Assembly (NCBI GenBank): GCA_964023205.1
Contig: OZ026843.1
Location: 11,451,093 to 11,515,092 of the forward strand
DNA length: 64,000 nt
Origin: Lutraria lutraria
Taxonomy: Eukaryota > Mollusca > Bivalvia > Venerida > Mactridae
Reading direction: 5' to 3'
Shown in pieces: positions 48,096 through 59,784 of this stretch (the first letter of the stretch is position 1; each line of letters opens with the position of its first letter). The translations under genes were made by a program, and so were the position numbers. Below the pieces are notes generated by a model, which was not told the DNA's origin, ran no database searches, and was given only the letters and a program-made list of their open reading frames with translations.

Positions 48096-48849
48096 TGTTC
48101 CTGTTAATATTTTAATGCCATGTTGAGAGATTGATCTCTAATCTCAGATGTCCTCATTTTAGACCAATATCAGTGAATCTAGGTCAAAATATTTACATTG
48201 TATCTCAATAATATTCATGTCTTTATCAAATCTCAGCCATATTATAACACCTCAAGTGTTAAGGTGAGAATTGCATGATCTAAGGGTTACCTTCATGTAT
48301 AAATGAAAATACACAAGAACTTGTTCTTGCATTACAGTTTCGAAACACCAGATTCCAAAACTTGAAACAAATACACAGCAATATTATTGTACACCAAATA
48401 ACTCCTGATAAGCACCACAGGGTCTGCTGCATTCTACTAATATTTTTCAAGTTATTGCTTGGACCATCTTGTGATATTTTAGCAGTAATGCAAAGGATTA
48501 TATTAGAGTATTTACAACAAATCAACATTTTTTTCTTCAGTTTTTAGCATAGGGACTGAGTGGTAAGATTATGGTATGCATTGATCTATTATATCTATGT
48601 AAATACCCAGTCAATGTAAAAAATGATTCACAAAACTTTCAAACACATTAACTTCTCAACTCATTGCTGTACAGCATGGTAAGAAAATGCTTCTGTCATA
48701 GGTGAAAATCCTGGGTTTGAAGTTGGGTGAATTTAGCTCAGTTTCATGGATATTTCCCAATGACACATTTACAGTTTATGCAGATTGAGTCATTTCATTC
48801 ATAGATGACGCGTAGATATAACTGACCTGTCCTGAATGTAATGTACATG

Positions 48850-49130
48850 GATGCCCAGTGGTATATTTGAGACTCACTGGACTAAGTACTGAACGTAAGG
48901 TTGCAGGTTCGATTCTCGACTTGAGTTTCTCAGGGACGCTTTTTCAGATTCTCATCCAAACCACTGAGCTAGAAAAACATAGGAAGAATGGCAAGGCTAG
49001 TAGCGGTGCTTCACACAGGGCACAAGAAATAACCAGGAAAAATTCAAATGGAGAAGAGATAAAAGAATGTCCCATTTTCCTGTATTTTATCTCCCCACAC
49101 TCTGGGAAGGCTCTGAAATGACTAAAACTG
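48850..49130 (+). repeat. tRNA-derived SINE-like element
   Basis: It starts with a box A-like word 'tgcccagtggtatatttgag'. A box B-like 'ggttcgattctc' lies at 48906-48917, about 53 bases further on, the spacing expected in a tRNA. The tail shares words with 38830-39010. It does not fold obviously into a functional tRNA, so SINE is preferred. An 87-codon frame here is incidental. Confidence 0.6.
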
Positions 49131-49168
49131 TTGAATATAGGCCGTTGAACAACAGATAAATCACAAAT

Positions 49169-49243
49169 CGAGGGCTCAGCGCAGCACTGTCGTAACTTGT
49201 TCTTATTTTAATATGAGTTACTACACTGTTGCGTTGAACCCTC
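49169..49243. repeat. 75-base imperfect hairpin, copy 2
   Basis: 'cgagggctcagcgcagcact' pairs with the end 'actgttgcgttgaaccctcg'. It is the reverse-orientation copy of 42356-42431 and lacks the larger foldback element around that copy. Confidence 0.8.
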
Positions 49244-49444
49244 GAAATAAGAATGTCATGTATAATGGATCACCAGGGGAGGTAATTCCATTTGTATTCT
49301 GTGAAGAGTTCAATCAGAGTAGTGATCTAGTTAACAGTATTGCATGTACATTATCATGTATGATCTACATTTTAGTGTCGTATCTGATATAAGGGCAAGA
49401 AAAGCACATTCAGTGAGGTGTATATAATGTACAGTACTATGTAC

Positions 49445-50190
49445 ATTTTTAGCTCACCAGAGTAACATGTGCTCAAGATGAGCTATTGTGATAGCGTTTT
49501 TCCGTCAGTGCGTCAACAATTACTTTAAACAACATATCCTACTTAAACAGTTGGCCAATTTTAACAAAACTTTACAGGGATGTTCCTTGCATGAGGCTCT
49601 ACCAAAGTTGTTAAAAAATTAAATGTCATTAAAAACTCAGGTTGCCATGGCAACCAATAGGACAAACTTAAGAAATCTTCTTGTCTGAAACAACAGAGTC
49701 CAGAAATTTGGTATGTAGCATTGTCTAGAGGACATCTACCAAGTTTGTTGAAATGATGGCCCTCGGGTCAAAATTGGCCCCGTCTAGGGTAACTTGATTT
49801 TACATAGACTTAAATAGGAAAATTAAAAAAATCTTCTTGTCAGAAACTACTACAATACCTAAAACTTAGATAATCAGTGTGTAGTATTGTCTAGTTGACC
49901 TCAACCAAGAAGTTGTGACCCAGGGGTTAAATTTGGCTCCATCCTGGGGTTTACATGATTTTACATAGGCATGTCAGAAACTACAATGCCTAGAGCTTAG
50001 ATATTTCAGATGCAGCTTTATCTAGTGGACCTCTGCTAAGTTTGTTCATATTGTGGCCCTTGGGGTAAAAATTGCCCCACAGGGGTCACTTGATTTTACA
50101 TAGGCTCATATAGGGAAAAAAAGAAAATGCTTGTTTCAAAAGGTCTTTTTTGGTGAGTGATATAAGTCTAAGGGCCTTGATGACCCTCTT
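49445..50190. repeat. Long dispersed repeat beginning 'ttagctcaccag'
   Basis: Starts 'tttttagctcaccagagtaa', continues 'gatgagctattgtgatagcg', and has three internal units with 'ggccctcgggtcaaaattgg' or diverged equivalents ('caggggttaaatttggctcc', 'ggcccttggggtaaaaattg') and 'cttgattttacatag'. Of a style common in bivalve genomes. No coding capacity. Confidence 0.75.
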
Positions 50191-50729
50191 GTTTGTACAT
50201 CAGAACTGAAAACAAATATTTAAGTTCATTGTAACCTGACCAATACTACCTTTTGATGTGAATATTTAGGGGAAGATTTGTTCCTCTTAAGTAAGAGGGA
50301 GAGATATGTTTTGCTACCAACCTGCCCTATTCTTTCGGTCAAGTAACAATTGACATGACTATTATTTAAACAACATGGTTGACGGTTTCAACTTTAGGTG
50401 AGCTTTACTCAATTAGAACAGTGGCAGAATTATGCTCTGAAACCAGAAGATGGAAACCACCCTCATTTTACTTTAGCTTGTACTTATATTTCTGTCAACC
50501 TTTAACTAAATGCTGCTTGATTAATAGGTTAGACTCAGGTTGCTGAATGGTATATTTTCTCTACTGTGTGTCACTGACATTTGAAACTTTTATGAGTCTG
50601 TGTCTTGTAAGAAATTTTAAATTTTCCTACAAATAAATGTTTGAACCATGTGTTAAGGCTAAACAGACAGTGTGGTGATAAGCATATATTTAGATTAGGT
50701 ATAAACTGATGGTCTTTATATTATTTCAG

Positions 50730-51131
50730 ATGGCTTCATCCTGGGAAAATCATATAGAATGTATGATGGCTGGCGGAGCCGAGTTTGCTGCTATTGGTGG
50801 CCGAGACGGAGCTGTTTGGGCTAAGAGTGATTCTTTCAATATAACACCAGAAGAATTGCGAATTCTCTGTAAAGTTGTTCGGGGAGGTCAAATGCAAGAT
50901 GGCGATATGGTGTCTGTTGGGGGTATTCCATTGTTGAAAGTGCGCTATGTTATTGATGAAACCTTCTGTATTTTTGTGGCAAAGCATGGTAGCGGACAGT
51001 CCAAAATGCTTTGTGCAGTTTATCTGTCATCAAGGGCTGTTACTGTTGTCCTTGCATCAGGCAGTACTGAGATAAAATGTGTACAGATTTGTGAAAATGA
51101 GGCAAATTTATTGAAAAGTTGTCAATTGTAA
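50730..51131 (+). CDS. Profilin-like, copy 3, divergent C-terminus (133 residues)
   Basis: A family member by its N-terminal half: MASSWENHIECMM (Trp5), 'AAIGGRDGAVWAKS' (Trp30) and a 'GDMVSVGGIPLL' strand. The end differs: it closes ICENEANLLKSCQL, without the terminal Gly-Tyr that helps bind poly-proline, and the usual N-terminal Tyr is His8. Length is normal, so it is not truncated. The ATG is the first base after an acceptor (TTATATTATTTCAG, ending 50729). The in-frame methionine at 50709 lies in the intron. It is a functional-looking frame, but poly-proline binding may be weak or lost. The fold assignment is confident; the biochemical role is uncertain. Confidence 0.88.
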   Translation: MASSWENHIECMMAGGAEFAAIGGRDGAVWAKSDSFNITPEELRILCKVVRGGQMQDGDMVSVGGIPLLKVRYVIDETFCIFVAKHGSGQSKMLCAVYLSSRAVTVVLASGSTEIKCVQICENEANLLKSCQL

Positions 51132-51263
51132 CAAAACTCCAATATATATATATTTTTATCTCTCAGTATTATGTTAAGAACATGACATTGTACTGGTTAA
51201 ACTACTCCGTGATTTTTATGTGATGAACATTACAACTCCTGCTTTTAGTCTATAGTTGCCCAC

Positions 51264-51269
51264 AATAAA
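51264..51269 (+). terminator. First possible poly(A) signal of profilin copy 3
   Basis: AATAAA about 130 bases after the stop codon. A second lies at 52350-52355, followed by GT-rich 'gtgttttgcag'. Confidence 0.5.
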
Positions 51270-51699
51270 CTACATTATGTACAATTGGTTACGCAATTTA
51301 TTTATTCCTGACTGATTGATTGGTGTTTCTAAGGAAGCATATTTTCACCCAATTGGTTAGTATTTTGTTATTCAAATTTTATACTTATATATGACATGTA
51401 AAGGGGGGGGGGGGGGGGGCAATTACTGCTATTTATTTTGTTGTGAAGAATAGTCAAATGATTATTATGTATTTTTTATCATTGAATTATTTTTATTATT
51501 GAATGCTTTTTATTTCCATCTGTGAGGTATTTTATGAGATATTTTAATTTATTGATGAGTTTTTACTGAATGAATGACCCATGATCTGGCTTTACATTCA
51601 ATTCTGTTTGAAGCATGTACTTAATTTATTGTTAATGATAACTTGTATGTTTCTTTAAGAATACAGTATGCCTCTATTTTTGACTTGTAATATTGGCAA

Positions 51700-51805
51700 T
51701 TTAAAGTATGTTTTTATTTTGCAAAGTATGCTTTTATTTTGCAAAGTACGCTTTTATTTTGCAAAGTACATGTATGTTTTTATTCGGCAAGTATGTTTTT
51801 ATTTG
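51700..51805. repeat. 20-bp tandem repeat, about four to five copies
   Basis: 'gcaaagtatgcttttatttt' and variants repeat from about 51700 to 51805, the last copies diverged. Homopolymer runs are nearby: G at about 51403-51419 and T at about 51867-51884. Confidence 0.75.
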
Positions 51806-52349
51806 TGCATGTTTACATGATATAGCATGTACAGCTGTTGGTGCTGTTTTTTGTGTAATGATTTAATTTTTTTTTTTTTTTTTTACATATTATTTTGTAA
51901 ACACAGAAAATCGGATACTGACAAAATAGTTCTAAAATTTTGCATGTATGAGTGCTGTGTTGGCAGCATGTGATACAGCAATGGTACTATTAATTAATCA
52001 TTGTGATTGATTCATTCTTTTACACTACGGTTAGTTAAAATTATTTGATAGAAATATATAAATAGCAATGTTGTTTGTTTTCAGTGAATGAAAAAAAATG
52101 AGAATATTCTCAAAATTTATTTTTATGATTGAGATTTTTCTGCGATCTCATTAATGTTCCAGACTTTATTACAGACTGAGCTTGGTTTGTGCTGAATTTA
52201 ATGTCTTATGTTTATACTCAATACTTATATATAAGTATATATATTTTTGACAATTTTATTGTACTGTGATATTGCATTTTGGTGATAGAAATTATTTTTT
52301 ATTTAAATTTTGTATTTATGTTATTGTGATACATGTCAATTTTTGTACA

Positions 52350-52355
52350 AATAAA
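52350..52355 (+). terminator. Second possible poly(A) signal of profilin copy 3
   Basis: AATAAA in 'tgtacaaataaatgag', followed by GT-rich sequence. It lies about 400 bases from the end of the convergent gene. Confidence 0.45.
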
Positions 52356-52763
52356 TGAGATTTAACTAGTGTTTTGCAGTAAAGATTTATGAGATTTCTA
52401 TTCAGTTGTTTTTGTGATCTTTGCAGACAAGTTTCACAGTATTTTTCAACTACTTCATTATTGTTCTAAAGCTGGAAACACATGTATGTACAGTCATGTA
52501 TATTGCAATCAGTTATAGTGAAATTGTCTTCATTTATAAATACTACTCACTGTTCGGTTTATGATTAATATCCTCGATGATTATAAATCAAACAGTTATT
52601 AACTGACCAAAATATATACACACACACATTTTGCCTTAAAGACAATGATAATTATTTATAGAGTGTCACAATTTTTACAGAAAATTACACGTTCACATCT
52701 ATGACACACACAATTTATAAATCTGTCAAAAATGGTATTTTCAACTGTTTATTTATAAATGAT

Positions 52764-52963
52764 TTACATAGACTTGGTGATATTGTGTGCCTTGTCAATA
52801 GCTACCAGGAATCTCTCGTAAAACGTCTTTACTTTCCAATATTTTGAAGCTTCCGGTGGCTTCTGACGCCCTGGACCTGTCTCCAACCCATCAGGGGCTC
52901 TGCAGCCAGGGTTAAATAGAATAACACCTGGAATGTTCCGACTTGTGACAATGACAATGGTAT
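52764..52963 (-). CDS. Last coding exon of an unrecognised gene (partial)
   Basis: After a good acceptor (GGTTTCCCCTAG), 66 in-frame residues run to a TAA. They begin 'TIVIVTSRNIPGVILFNPGC', pass through 'GLETGPGRQKPPEASKYW' and end 'FLVAIDKAHNITKSM'. The first two bases complete a codon from an exon not found upstream within the window. A poly(A) signal (AATAAA on the minus strand) is at 52753-52748, 11 bases after the stop, so the 3' untranslated region would be very short. The protein is not recognised. A decayed copy lies at 1976-2185. Coding nature is inferred from splice site, poly(A) signal and the related copy. Confidence 0.6.
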
Positions 52964-53119
52964 CTAGGGGAAACCAGCCCAAAAATAAAGAACACAATAA
53001 TACATAAAGTATAACTTTAATTGATGTGTACACATAATCCATTATCTGTATCAGAAGTGAAAGGAAGAAAAACACAATCAGTAGACACACAAACAGAAAC
53101 ATGTACATTAACAACACAC

Positions 53120-56100
53120 TAGATCAAAATCATACAACAATAAAGGGATTAATAGACCCTAACATAAAAGTAGGCAAAATCACTATTTTATTTACTCATA
53201 ATATATAATACAATTTCTATTTTTATCTTCACAAAACTACATAGTGACTGAAATCCAATTTTTTACAGTGACTTAATAGTCAAGATGATCTGAATATGTA
53301 TTTTTGTCATAAAACAGAATTCTAAATAAAACAATTTGAACTACATCCGACAAGAAAATGAAAATTTAAAAAACTCAGTGATTCAATGCTCAATACATTT
53401 TCATGGAAGATTTACATCAAATTAAATGGATTTCAACAATTATAATTTTATTTACCCTGACTAACTACATGTTGTACTTCTAACCAGAGGTAAATTTTGA
53501 CAGTAAATCTCTATTTTTGGTAAGAAAAAGTTCAAACACCTGAGATCATTTATCAGCATACTATAGACGTATACATTTAGCAAATAAAACCCCTGAGCTG
53601 AAATGACTAAACACGAAACTATAGATGATATTGAAAATTTCATTCACAAACAACATAAAATGTACATGTATATCTAAATAATGCCCAAACAACAGAACAT
53701 ATATCAATTAAATTTCAGGCAACAAGCAATAAAATATACATTAAATTTCAAAATTATAACAACCAATCAGAATTACTGTCTCAAAGAGAAGACAATCAAC
53801 ATCATAATTTGAAACATTACTGCTTCACCTCAAAATAAGAAATAATCTTTGGATATACAAAACTGAACATCCAATCCAATTTCACTGTTATCTAATCTAC
53901 TCTTATGAACTTCACACAAACTGTCTTATAACAAATTAATCAATATATGGTACTGACCAATCATAAATATCAGTATTTTGTAAAATACACTTATTTTCAT
54001 CAGATATTGCATTCAAAACAAGAAAATGAATTTCAAACAATGGCAACAAATGAGATGGAAAAACGTATCAACAATGCCATTTAAAAATTGTTAAAATATG
54101 AAACAACTACAGTAACTTGTATTAGGTAATGATTTCTGAGAAAGTAGCACCAAAAATATATATTCATCAGTGTTTAATGAAAAGTTGATATGTTTATAGA
54201 CATGAGAGAATGAATGTAATGTATAGAAGACTAAACCTCAATATTGGTTTCTAAATAATTATAAATTAATGGTAATTAATTAAGGGCAATCTACAAAAAG
54301 TTTGCAAATTAAAACAATTCAGCAGTTAGGATGTTAACAAGAAATGAAATGTAATTGAACAAAATCTAGGGTTAAAACTGAAACATCTATCCAGCTAGAC
54401 TAATATTTCAATTAACGATACAGACAGGTCAAATGCATACAACAAACTACATTACATTGAGAACAAACTAACAGAGTTACACAATACTGGATTTAAAATT
54501 CACATCAAAATTTATATTGCTAGTATACAATGAAACTTTATAAACTGTCACCGGTTTTTATTACATACATCTGTGTACTGGCACTGAAAATTTAATTCAC
54601 AACAAATGAAAACTTGGTAAATGAATGAAAACAATAACCATAAGGAAGAACTTTCTGATCTCCAAAACTGAAGAGTCAACTAGAGAATTTTTTATCTCCA
54701 TAAAAGGAGAGCAAATCATATGGTAAACTTTTCTTTTTCAACTACATTTAGTAGCTTAATGAAATACTCAGTAGTAACCAAATCAGCAGTCCCTGGTTTA
54801 CAATAATAAGTAGTAACGTGAACATTCAATGATATATCAACATTTTTATAACTTTATAGTGAAGAGTAGCAATAGCATTTTCTCAAAATGTCAAACCTGG
54901 GTCAGTGGTTATAAGACTTAGAATGACTTCACTTAGATTGGCTGCCCTAGCTCAAATCTCATATTTTGTCTTACAGAGTTTTTTATGTAAATTATGACTA
55001 TATATCAGGAGTAATGATACAATTTTAAATTTCATGTTATAGTGTCAGGATAATTTATCTAAATATTTACTGAAACACTGAAGTTTACAAGCGTATTGGT
55101 TTTAACGACATATAATGTTCTGACCATTAACAAGGAGTTTTCATGTCAAGATTGTCAAGACAACAGTTTTTTCCTAATCAGCTTATAAAACACCTCTCAC
55201 AGTAATACAAGAGTAAATAGCACATTAATGTAAAAGAAAAAATAGATCCACTTGTATAATTAGTTAGACAATCAAATAGATTATAATAATAATAAAATAC
55301 TGGTTTTATTTCCATTATAGATAGAAATGAACACAAAAAATCCAAGTGAAATTCCCAAAAATAGACACCACTTCAGTTATTTCTTAACAGCATAAAATAA
55401 AATGAATAAAACACTTCAAAGTTAATTCTTAAGAATTTCTCTGGTTTACGATTAAAATTTTTAACAATTTAAAAAATGATTTTTAAGTTTACACCAGTGT
55501 TTTCACATGTAGCAGAATGGAGTCACATGTTCAGATTTCAAACTATCTATCTCACAGGAATGACACATGATATCATTATAATATAAACATCACTTGAATA
55601 CTGTAAGAAATCAAGCTTTAAGATTGATCTCATGTTTAAACCTAAGTTTTAGATGTCAAAGGTGCAGAACAATAAGAAGGGTACTAGAAGAAAATGAGTT
55701 CAAAGTTTTATACTGTCAATGATTAAACACAAATGAATTGAACATTTTCTGGGAACCATTAATGAACAGCTAGGGACCAGGACTCATCTATATGCAGACA
55801 GGAGAATGATTATAGTGTAATTGAACATTTGCCAGGTTAAGATGATATAATTACATTTAAGGTAACATATCCAGGAAGAAAATGCTATGTAATACTTCAA
55901 ATCCATAAAAATGAAAAACAAGTCCTGATAATTTTGAAATATTTAAAACTTTTGAAAGGTCAACAAAAGTTAGGTGTTTGTACTTCATAATTGAGTCACA
56001 AAATAAAGAATGGATTTCATTTTAACCATTACAACTTCAAATTTCAATTGATGCATTAAATTTGAAACAATCAGTTGGTGTAATAAAAATTTTGTTTGTT

Positions 56101-59100
56101 TCTTGTTACCCGCCCATCACAAACTTTTTATCAGGCCCGAGGTAATATATTTCCATTTTCTCAACTTGTTTTTACCTATCCACAGACTTTCAAGAGCAAT
56201 AAGCCCCATCATGCCTTCCCAACTTTTGATGAGCATCTAACCAGAAACTAACCATTTTTAGGCCTGATCTGACATAAATTGCATCAACTGATTAAAAAGC
56301 TGCATGAAAAACAAAGTTAGCACTGCATAAAACTTAAGTATTCATAACATTAAACATTCCACAGTCAAACAACACAAGTCTTCAACACGATGTTGACTAT
56401 TATAAAACTTAATAATAAAAAGAACAAGCAATCTTCAAGTCAAATACAAAATAAAACCATTAATTTACAGGTGTAAAATAATCAAAAGCCAAAACAATAA
56501 CCAATAGTACCCACAATTATGATAATATACATGAGTAAATATTAAAATCTCATAACTTATGATAAAACAATCCAATCACAGTGCAAACTAGTCTTCAAAT
56601 AGAAGAGTTGCTAATAAACCTCCAAATTGGTGAGTGTAGCAGCAAACTCTCCAAGATGAAGAGTCCTCAGAATGAAGAGCTTAATTACCAGAGACTTTCC
56701 AAAATGAAATGTCATCAGTTAACTCACCACAAAGAAAAATAAAAGCTGTTTAATTATGAAGACTTAAGTATGATTATAAGATAAGCATGAACACAAAATC
56801 AATAACCGGTATAATTCTGTACATAATGTCATTCATCTCTATAACATGAAAACCATTAACATTGCAAATTTTAGACACTGGGATAACATGAGCATTAACC
56901 TAATAAAATGTCAAAAAGTATTGACAAATGAAGAAAGATTGCCATATATGGCAACCAATGACTATTGCAGGAATCTACCCATTAATTTTTGTGAATCAAC
57001 TTCTCCCTAAAAAACGCCCAAGGATTTCAAAATTTACTGATCTTACAATATGTCAAGTGAATATTTCTGAAAACACAAGGTGAAACTTGAAGGACCAGCA
57101 AGTATGAATCGAGAGTCAAAAAAGAGTTGGGGCAATTTTTAGGGAATGTACATATGATACTTGGAATAATCAATTAAATAGAACCCCTGCATATGTTTAC
57201 CTGAACAATGTAAAACAATATTACAAAATATACTGACCATAACAAAATGGAAAAACTCATTATACAACTTGCATAAAATCCATGTGTCCTTAGTTTTAAC
57301 AAATTGAAATAAGAGTATAATTCATACAAAAAAAAAACCTACTAACATAAATTCCTTCAAAACGTCTCACCAATAACTTAATTAGTAGTTAATCAATAGG
57401 CAAGAGAAGAAAAATAAAAAAAAGATTGACTGAGGACCAGAACGGTATTTAACAACATATCAACACTCATGCTTAATATTCTGATTATGATGAAATTGCA
57501 GAGTTAATTTGGAGAAAATTACCCATAATTCATTTGTTTTCATTTCAATGAGCATATCACTGTTTTTCAATGATATTTCCGTTAAATACAACAGCCAATT
57601 CGTCGAACTAGTTTTCATAGTCTAAGAAGTTTATGACCTGTGTTAAAGGAATTCAAATATCTTGTCCAGTCGTGGTTCCCTTAATACCTACAAGCCTGTT
57701 TACTTGCTATGGATTTTCCTGATTACTGATACTTAACATATTTTGATAACATAAATCATAAAATTTCCATGAAATTTCAATGCATTAAAACCCAGGACCA
57801 TTTTTTACCACAAAATTCTGACTACAAAATGAGGTAATAATTATAATATACTTACAATATGCAATAAATGATATAATATGTAAAAGGCTATTTTTGGTAA
57901 TGACAGACATTGATACATAATATAAAATATGATTATCATTGAATTTGATACATATAAAATAATTCATGATATAATAGCAATATTAAAGGTGGTGTCATAA
58001 TCAATAAGGCTGCCTTTTATCTCCATAAGAGAAGGGGCTGCTACTAATCTGTTGACTCAAAGATTACATCAAAATTTCATATATTTAACATTCACACCGA
58101 GGCTGAAAACCATCAGTCCAGTATACATGGAAAACTCGGAAATGCAGTTCTAAGTTAAATTGTATCTGTTTATCTAAACCTCTAAATAAAGTCTCGAGGA
58201 AAAAGGGGCACATTTCAAGGTCTCCCGGTAGAGGCAATTTTAATAAACAAGTTTGCCTGTGTCTTTCTCACAGGCAATTGTTAGACATTAGAACTGTATA
58301 ATCATATTTTCTTCAGGCAATATTTGATAAGGTTAAAATAAGTGTATATATGTATAATATATCATACAAAAAACTGACCAAAAACACATACCGGTACTTG
58401 TTTCTCTATAACCAAACTATTTCAGGTTAATTTAAACATATCCAGAATGTGCACATTTCAGAATTATTTGAGCATTTTATGAAGAATGAGAAGAAATTTG
58501 CTGACTAAGGCATATCATACAATTCAGCGAACATCATAAAATAACAAATTCAAAACAAAATGATCGGATTTCATTAAACAAAACACTTTTTAACAATACC
58601 CATCCATTTGTAAAAATACAAAACATTGCTATTAAAATTTCCATCAAAGAATTAATATCTATCAGTCATCAATGACAATTACATAATCAGATGATTAAAT
58701 GCTAACAAATTCATGAACTTCAAGAGAAAATATATAATTATTCATAAATTAATAATTATGAATTATTTCTTTTAAGCACTGAGTAACAATTGCAAAACTA
58801 TAGAAAATCAAGGTATTAAAGGCTCATTTTAATAGAATGTTTATAACTTTATCCCATATATTTCATTGAAAAAAAACAGATGATACAGAACACAAAATGA
58901 TCTGAAACTAATAACTTATTTCACTGACTTAATAACTTTACAAACTTTTCACCAAAATAAAAAATAATAACAGCGCACTACATGTGTATGTTTTGAAAAG
59001 CTGCACTATTCTCAATAAATACATGCAAGTCAACTATTTCTAACAGCACTACATCAAAAGAAAGCCTAATGAGGTACTCAAGCACCGAAGATGTAAGTCA

Positions 59101-59780
59101 GAATTTGAAAACCAGTCTGCAAGCTCAATCAAGTCTCTGATTGGTTGTTTTAAACCACAGCTTTAAAATTGACCAATGACTAGGCTTTATTTTCTGACTG
59201 GTTTCCATACTGAGCATAAAAATGAAAATGTATTTTGAATATATAAATGAATAATTCCTGTCAAAACTATTTCCTGAACTGTATTGAGCAAATATTTTGA
59301 TGACAGACTAAATACTTGATTTAGATAAAGGACACTTCATAATAATATATCTTCATTTTAAAACATGCATAACACATCTAACTATATAAAACATAATACT
59401 GACCTAATTCATGTGAACTAAAGCTACTACAACTGTAAAACTCAAATACATTTAGTACACAATTTCATCCCTGAGTAAAACTTGAGTAATCTTTTAAAAC
59501 AAGTGGTTAAGTGTCAACAAAAACATATAGCACAAAAAAACAAGAAATATCAACAAAAAAATCAATAAACGTATCACTGTAGCTAATGCTACCGGCAGTA
59601 ATGACCTTGACATATGTCACAAGACCTTGACACATCATATGACCTTAACACAAGACACATGATTTGGATGTGTTTTCTGACTGGTAGATGCAACATAATT
59701 GAAGTCAAAGATCTGCTGAAGGTTTTGGATTAAAATCTGTAAAAACAAAAAATATTTGGTTCCATATGTTTCCAGTCAGC
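53120..59780. other. Long AT-rich stretch, no gene seen
   Basis: No convincing exon, tandem array or inverted repeat was seen. It could be the intron of the gene ending at 52764, plus the 3' flank of the bZIP gene. Pyrimidine-poor on the plus strand, as expected for minus-strand transcription, but this is weak evidence. Confidence 0.4.
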
Positions 59781-59784
59781 AGTT

